Assembly: GCA_037176725.1 (NCBI GenBank)
Contig: JAZBRS010000076.1
Coordinates: 125,073,001 to 125,137,000, forward strand
Source of the DNA: Posidonia oceanica
Taxonomy: Eukaryota; Streptophyta; Magnoliopsida; Alismatales; Posidoniaceae
Length of the DNA stretch: 64,000 nucleotides
Direction: 5' to 3'
Within the stretch, counting starts at the first letter, position 1. Every line of letters begins with the position of its first letter. A model generated the notes under the pieces. It had not been told where the DNA came from and did no database searches. It saw nothing but the letters and a program-made list of their open reading frames with translations. The position numbers and the translations under genes were made by a program. Shown here one piece after another: positions 60,140 through 64,000 of the stretch.

Positions 60140-60890
60140 CATTGGGTTGACATCCCCAACTGTAACGGGATCGTCTTCGAACCTCTGCCATATCTTTAGG
60201 TTTGGTATTCCCATTGCATCTACATCAGGCTGACATCCCCAACTGTCACGGGATCGCCTTCGGACCCCTACCATACCTTCGGGTTTGGTATTCCCATCGC
60301 ATCTACATCGGGCCGATATCCCTTATCCCTTCATGTGGCCGACCGCCGTCACATCGTCATTGCTTGCTTTCTAGGCTGATATCGCTTCTATCTGGCTGAC
60401 TGCCATCACATCATCGATGCTTGCTTTCGGGCTGATATCCCTTTCATTTGGCCGATCGCCGTCACATCATTGCTACTTGCTTTCGGGTTGATATCCCTTC
60501 TATCCGGTTGATCACCATCACAATGTCGCTTCTTTCTTTCGGGCTGATATCCCTTCTAAATGGCCTACTACTGTCACATCGTCGCTGCTTGCTTCTGGGC
60601 TGATATCCCTTCTAACCAGCTGACAGCTGTCACATCAACGCTGCTAGCTTCCAGGGCTGATATCCCTTCTATCCAGCCAACCATCATCACATCATCGCTG
60701 CTTGCTTCTAGGCTGATATCCTTTCTACCCGGTTGACTGTCGTCACATCATCACTGCAAGCTTTTGGGCTAATATCCCTTCTATCTGGTTGACCACCATC
60801 ACATCGTCGCTGGTTGCTATTAAGGCTAATATCCCTTCTACCTGGCTGACCGCCGTCACATCGTCCTTGCTTGCTTTTGGGCTGATAACC
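60140..60890 (+). repeat. About 56-bp tandem array (GGGCTGATATCCC type)
   Basis: About twelve decayed units: GGGCTGATATCCCTTCTA, then a CTGGCTGACCGCCGTCACATC-like segment (one base variable), then a GCTGCTTGCTTTC-like run. The first two copies (60150-60300) carry the CAACTGTCACGGGATCG segment also found at 33650. Confidence 0.85.
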
Positions 60891-61600
60891 CTAACTATCT
60901 GAACGGCAAGCCTGTTAGTCTTGTCTAGTGCCCCTCTCTTTGGGCTAATAACCCTAACTATCTGGACAACAAGCCCATTAGTCTTGTCTAATGCCCCTTT
61001 CTCTGGGCTGATAACCCTAACTATCTAGACGGTAAGCCCGTTAGTCTTGTCTAGTGCACCTCTCTCAGGACTGATAACCTTAACTATTTGGATGGCAAGC
61101 CCATTATTCTTGTTTGGTGCCCCTCTCTTTGGGCTGGTAATCCTAACTATCTGGACGGCAAGCCCATTAGTCTTGTCTGGTGCCCCTCTCTCTGGACTGA
61201 TATCCCCAACTATCCAGATGGCAAGCCCATTAGTCTTGTCTGGTGCCCCTCTCTTTGGGCTGATAACGCTAACTATCTAGACGGCAAGCCCGTTAGTCTT
61301 GTATGGTGCCCCTCTCTCTAGGCTGATAACCCTAACTATCCGAATGACAAGCCCGTTAGTCTTGTCTGGTGCTCCTTTCTTTGGGCTGATAACCCTAACT
61401 ATCCGGACGACAAGTCCATTAGTCTTGTCTGGTGCCCCTCTCTCTGGGCTGATATCCCCAACTATCCGAATGACAAGCACGTTAGTCTTGTCTGGTGCCC
61501 TCCTCTCTGGGTTGTTATCCCCAACTTTCAAGATGCTAAGCCCATTAGTCTTGTCTGTGCCCCTCTCTGGGAAGATATCCCCAACTATCAAGCTGACACC
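60891..61600 (+). repeat. 63-bp tandem array, about 11 units
   Basis: Units contain GGGCTGATAACCCTAACTAT, then GGACGGCAAGCCCGTTAG and TCTTGTCTGGTGCCCC. Some units pair GACAAG with CTTGTC (61349 and 61408). The 63-bp period keeps frames open on both strands with a 21-residue repeat; these are not genes. Confidence 0.92.
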
Positions 61601-62219
61601 CTCAACTATCAACCAACATTAACATCATACTAGCACCGCATCTGCATTCAGCATCATTGTATCAGCATTGCATATTCAACATCGGCATCGAATGCAATGC
61701 ATAGCGATAGCATTGCATACTCAGCATAGCATCAGCAGCATATGCAATACGTAGCGACAGCATTGCGTACTTAGCACTCACATCAGCATCGTATGCAATG
61801 CATACTGATAGCATTGCGTACTTAGCATTAGCATCAGCATTGTATGCAATGCATAGCGACAACATTGCGTACCCAAGATCGCATACTCAACACTCGCATT
61901 AGGATCGCGCAAAACCGCACACATTCCCAACGGAGTTTAGCACACATTAGCATCAGCATAAGTATCGCACTGACATCGCATTAGCACTCACGTTGCTTAT
62001 GCATTCAACATCACTGCATCTACATCGCATCCTTAGCATTGCGTTGCATCGGCATTCGCATTAACATTTGCATGGGCAATGAGTCATAACTTTCGGTGAA
62101 TCCTCCGAATAAGTGACTCAAAGCCAACAACAACACACTCTCACATGCTTCAGGTGGGGTGTCTTGTCAACCCTGTGTGTCGGTCTCGCTTCCCTTGACC
62201 TCGGTATGGGTGGAGCATT
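61601..62219 (+). other. GCAT hairpin repeats, tail and polypurine tract before LTR d
   Basis: Four or five 45-bp GTATGCAATGC/GCATTGCGTAC hairpin units at 61670-61880, like those at 40600-40840. Then a TGAGTCATAACTTTCGGTG block and GTATGGGTGGAGCATT before the LTR. Confidence 0.78.
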
Positions 62220-63176
62220 TGTAGACACCCCGATTTTGAGGCCGTTTGTCAAAGAGCTTGCTTTAAAGGCGACAAGGCACTTTCATGAACCATAAACCTA
62301 TTCTAGCACCACAAAACCATCCAGTACTATAAACCTACCCAAAACCACAAGCCTTGAATACCTTGAGACCACCTATTGTCAAACACTCAAGAAACAAGCC
62401 CAGATCCAAGCAATAGGCCCAAAAGTAGGACTGGCATGGCCTAGTGGCGTGCAAAGGAGACGCGTATCTCCGGCACATGTCCATGGCATTGGTCAGTGGT
62501 GCGTAATCCTAGCGCAATATACCGATGTGGTGCCTTAAGCCAGTTGCCTACTCCAAGGGATCTAATCATCCATTTACATTTCGATGATCGTTTCCTTGCC
62601 TTTAAGGTTGTTATGGATCTAAGAAGTGTTCCTTGACGTATCTTGACCATCATACCCCTCATCCAATTTTAAAATCCAATCTGATCCCTTGCATTGAATC
62701 CAAGCCAACCATTTGAAATTCTGTTATGGATCAACCGTTCTCATGCAGTCGTTCTTCCTATATAACCACGTCCAACTCGTTCATAACGAGGTTGCCGTGG
62801 CCTTGCATGCAAAGGCCTCCCCCCCTCCACCTTCTACCAAAGCCAACGCTACTCCACCTCTGACCACAGCCAATGCCACTCCTCTACCTCCATCACACAA
62901 CCATAGCCCTTGCACAGCCATTGCACTGCAACCTTTCTCCACCTCCCAAGCAACCACACACCAAGCACCACAGCAAGCATTGCACAACAAGCACTGCCAA
63001 GCACTGCACGGTAACCTCCAGCCTAACATTGCAGCCACCCACACAAGCATCATCCACATCATAGCCAAACCATTGCCTCCACTGCTGCAACCAGCAGTGA
63101 CAACCCTGAGAACAACTGCCTCAAGCCGCCGACGTTGGGAGGGACAGCACAAGCTCCAACACAAGTAAACACTTAT
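62220..63176 (+). mobile_element. LTR d, Ogre-like, truncated by insertion
   Basis: Starts TGTAGACACCCCG. Perfect TATA box TATATAA at 62759-62765. Candidate splice donor ACAA|GTAAAC at 63164/63165. It stops at 63176, where another LTR begins, almost the same internal point at which LTR c is interrupted. Confidence 0.82.
62759..62765 (+). promoter_or_regulatory. LTR d TATA box
   Basis: TATATAA. The aligned positions are TATTTAA in LTR B1 (25981) and TACATAA in LTR c (41663), which supports this as the promoter element of this LTR family. Confidence 0.7.
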
Positions 63177-64000
63177 TGTAACACCCATAAAATTCATTTG
63201 CCTTTGTAATTGATTAGATTAATGAATTTTAACTGTGTGCAGGTGTTACTGGTGTGAGGCCTCATTCAGATAGGATTTTGTCTCTTGTTTTGGCTATTGA
63301 ATTGACTGGAACCGCGCTCTTATTCCGCGTTTTGCTTCTGTAGATTGGTGTTGTGTATTTGCTACGTGTGGCTCATTTAGTTAATTCAATATTTTTGCTA
63401 GTTGGTTTGGTGTTGGCTATGGTGGATTGGTTGGTGCGGTGGAGTGGTTGTTGTGCTCGTGTTGTGGTTTAGTTGTTGTTTGAGGAGTTGTTGGCCGTAG
63501 AACTCATAGGTGTGCATGTGGCCATTTACCTCGACTCGTGGCTATATAAGGAGTGAGGCGTCCCCGAGAGGCCTCAAGCCTTCTCTTGATTTCCTGCATG
63601 AGCACCGACCTTCCAGAGCATTCCATCCTCTTCTCCTTCTTTCTCCTCCTTCCCCGAGTTCTCTCCTCCTTCTTCATCCAGTGACCGAGAGAGTGAGAGA
63701 CACACAGAGAGAGGTGAGAATTGAGCTCTTTGGCCGAGCATCTCCCCTGTCCAGTGAGGAACTCCAGTCGACACGGGGAGGTTGCACCTTCGACGGACCT
63801 CTATCCAGTGCTTGGTGCGCTCGTGAAGGTATGTTGTGCTTCACTGAGCTTTGGGTGCATCCTCCTTCCCTGGCTTGGAGTTGAATTCTCAGTGGGTTTC
63901 CTTGCTGTGTTTGGGTTGCAGAGTGTGCTCTGGGTTGGAATGAGCTTTGGTCATCTTCCAATGGGTTGAGCAAGATTATGGAAAGGTTGTGAAGAGCTCC
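63177..64000 (+). mobile_element. Start of another LTR (TGTAACACCC type), cut by window end
   Basis: Starts TGTAACACCC right after LTR d. TATA box TATATAA at 63543-63549, a CT-rich leader (63590-63690) and a candidate splice donor GAAG|GTATGT at 63828/63829. No coding region is recognised. It could be a chromovirus-type LTR, but the end is outside the window. Confidence 0.6.

Noticed and set aside
60890..61340. Telomere-like CCCTAAC segments
   Set aside because: They occur once per 63-bp unit, not as CCCTAAA tandem runs.
60891..61622. Open frames with a 21-residue repeat on both strands
   Set aside because: Product of the 63-bp tandem array in an element tail.

Overview
This is a stretch of an angiosperm nuclear genome, almost certainly from a large, repeat-rich plant genome. 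The evidence is one intron-containing plant gene with canonical GT-AG introns, plant-type Ty3/gypsy and Ty1/copia LTR retrotransposons, and a decayed plant-mobile-domain gene. I cannot name the species. By eye, more than 85% of the window is retrotransposon-derived. The only intact host gene I can support is a VAP4-type vesicle-associated protein at 16250-18846 (7 exons, 290 aa).

Layout. 1-13700: the 3' half of a Tat/Ogre-like Ty3/gypsy element (integrase remnant, a long non-coding tail of tandem arrays, then an LTR). Its first array is split by a 5.8 kb solo LTR (F1, 3163-8997, target duplication GTTAT). 13701-16249: minisatellite, MITE-like sequence and AT-rich DNA leading to the VAP4 gene. 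19409-27310: an LTR split by a nested gag-bearing element in reverse orientation (E3, 19773-25810, duplication GTTTC). 27311-37362: a tail fragment, a partial LTR, a decayed plant-mobile-domain gene on the minus strand (28935-31252), hairpin arrays and another LTR. 37363-42040: a 2.1 kb pyrimidine-rich array containing a 716-bp tandem duplication, then another LTR. 42041-56071: a nest made of an E3-type LTR fragment, a Del/Tekay-like element in minus orientation with 3.5 kb LTRs, an inverted partial LTR copy, and a second giant solo LTR (F2, 50221-55857, duplication CTCAC). 56072-59520: a SIRE/Maximus-like copia derivative that keeps gag but not pol. 59521-63176: another Ogre-like tail and LTR. 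63177-64000: the start of one more LTR.

The most interesting signal is not a gene. The non-coding tails of the Ogre-like elements are tandem arrays of unrelated sequence and period (about 30, 36, 40, 45, 62 and 63 bp). In most of them each unit contains a short inverted repeat, and some stems change on both arms together. In addition, short palindromic composite motifs recur inside LTRs of different families, including a gypsy and a copia LTR. These are the best candidates for an undescribed feature. Mutation bias from cytosine methylation is the main alternative explanation.
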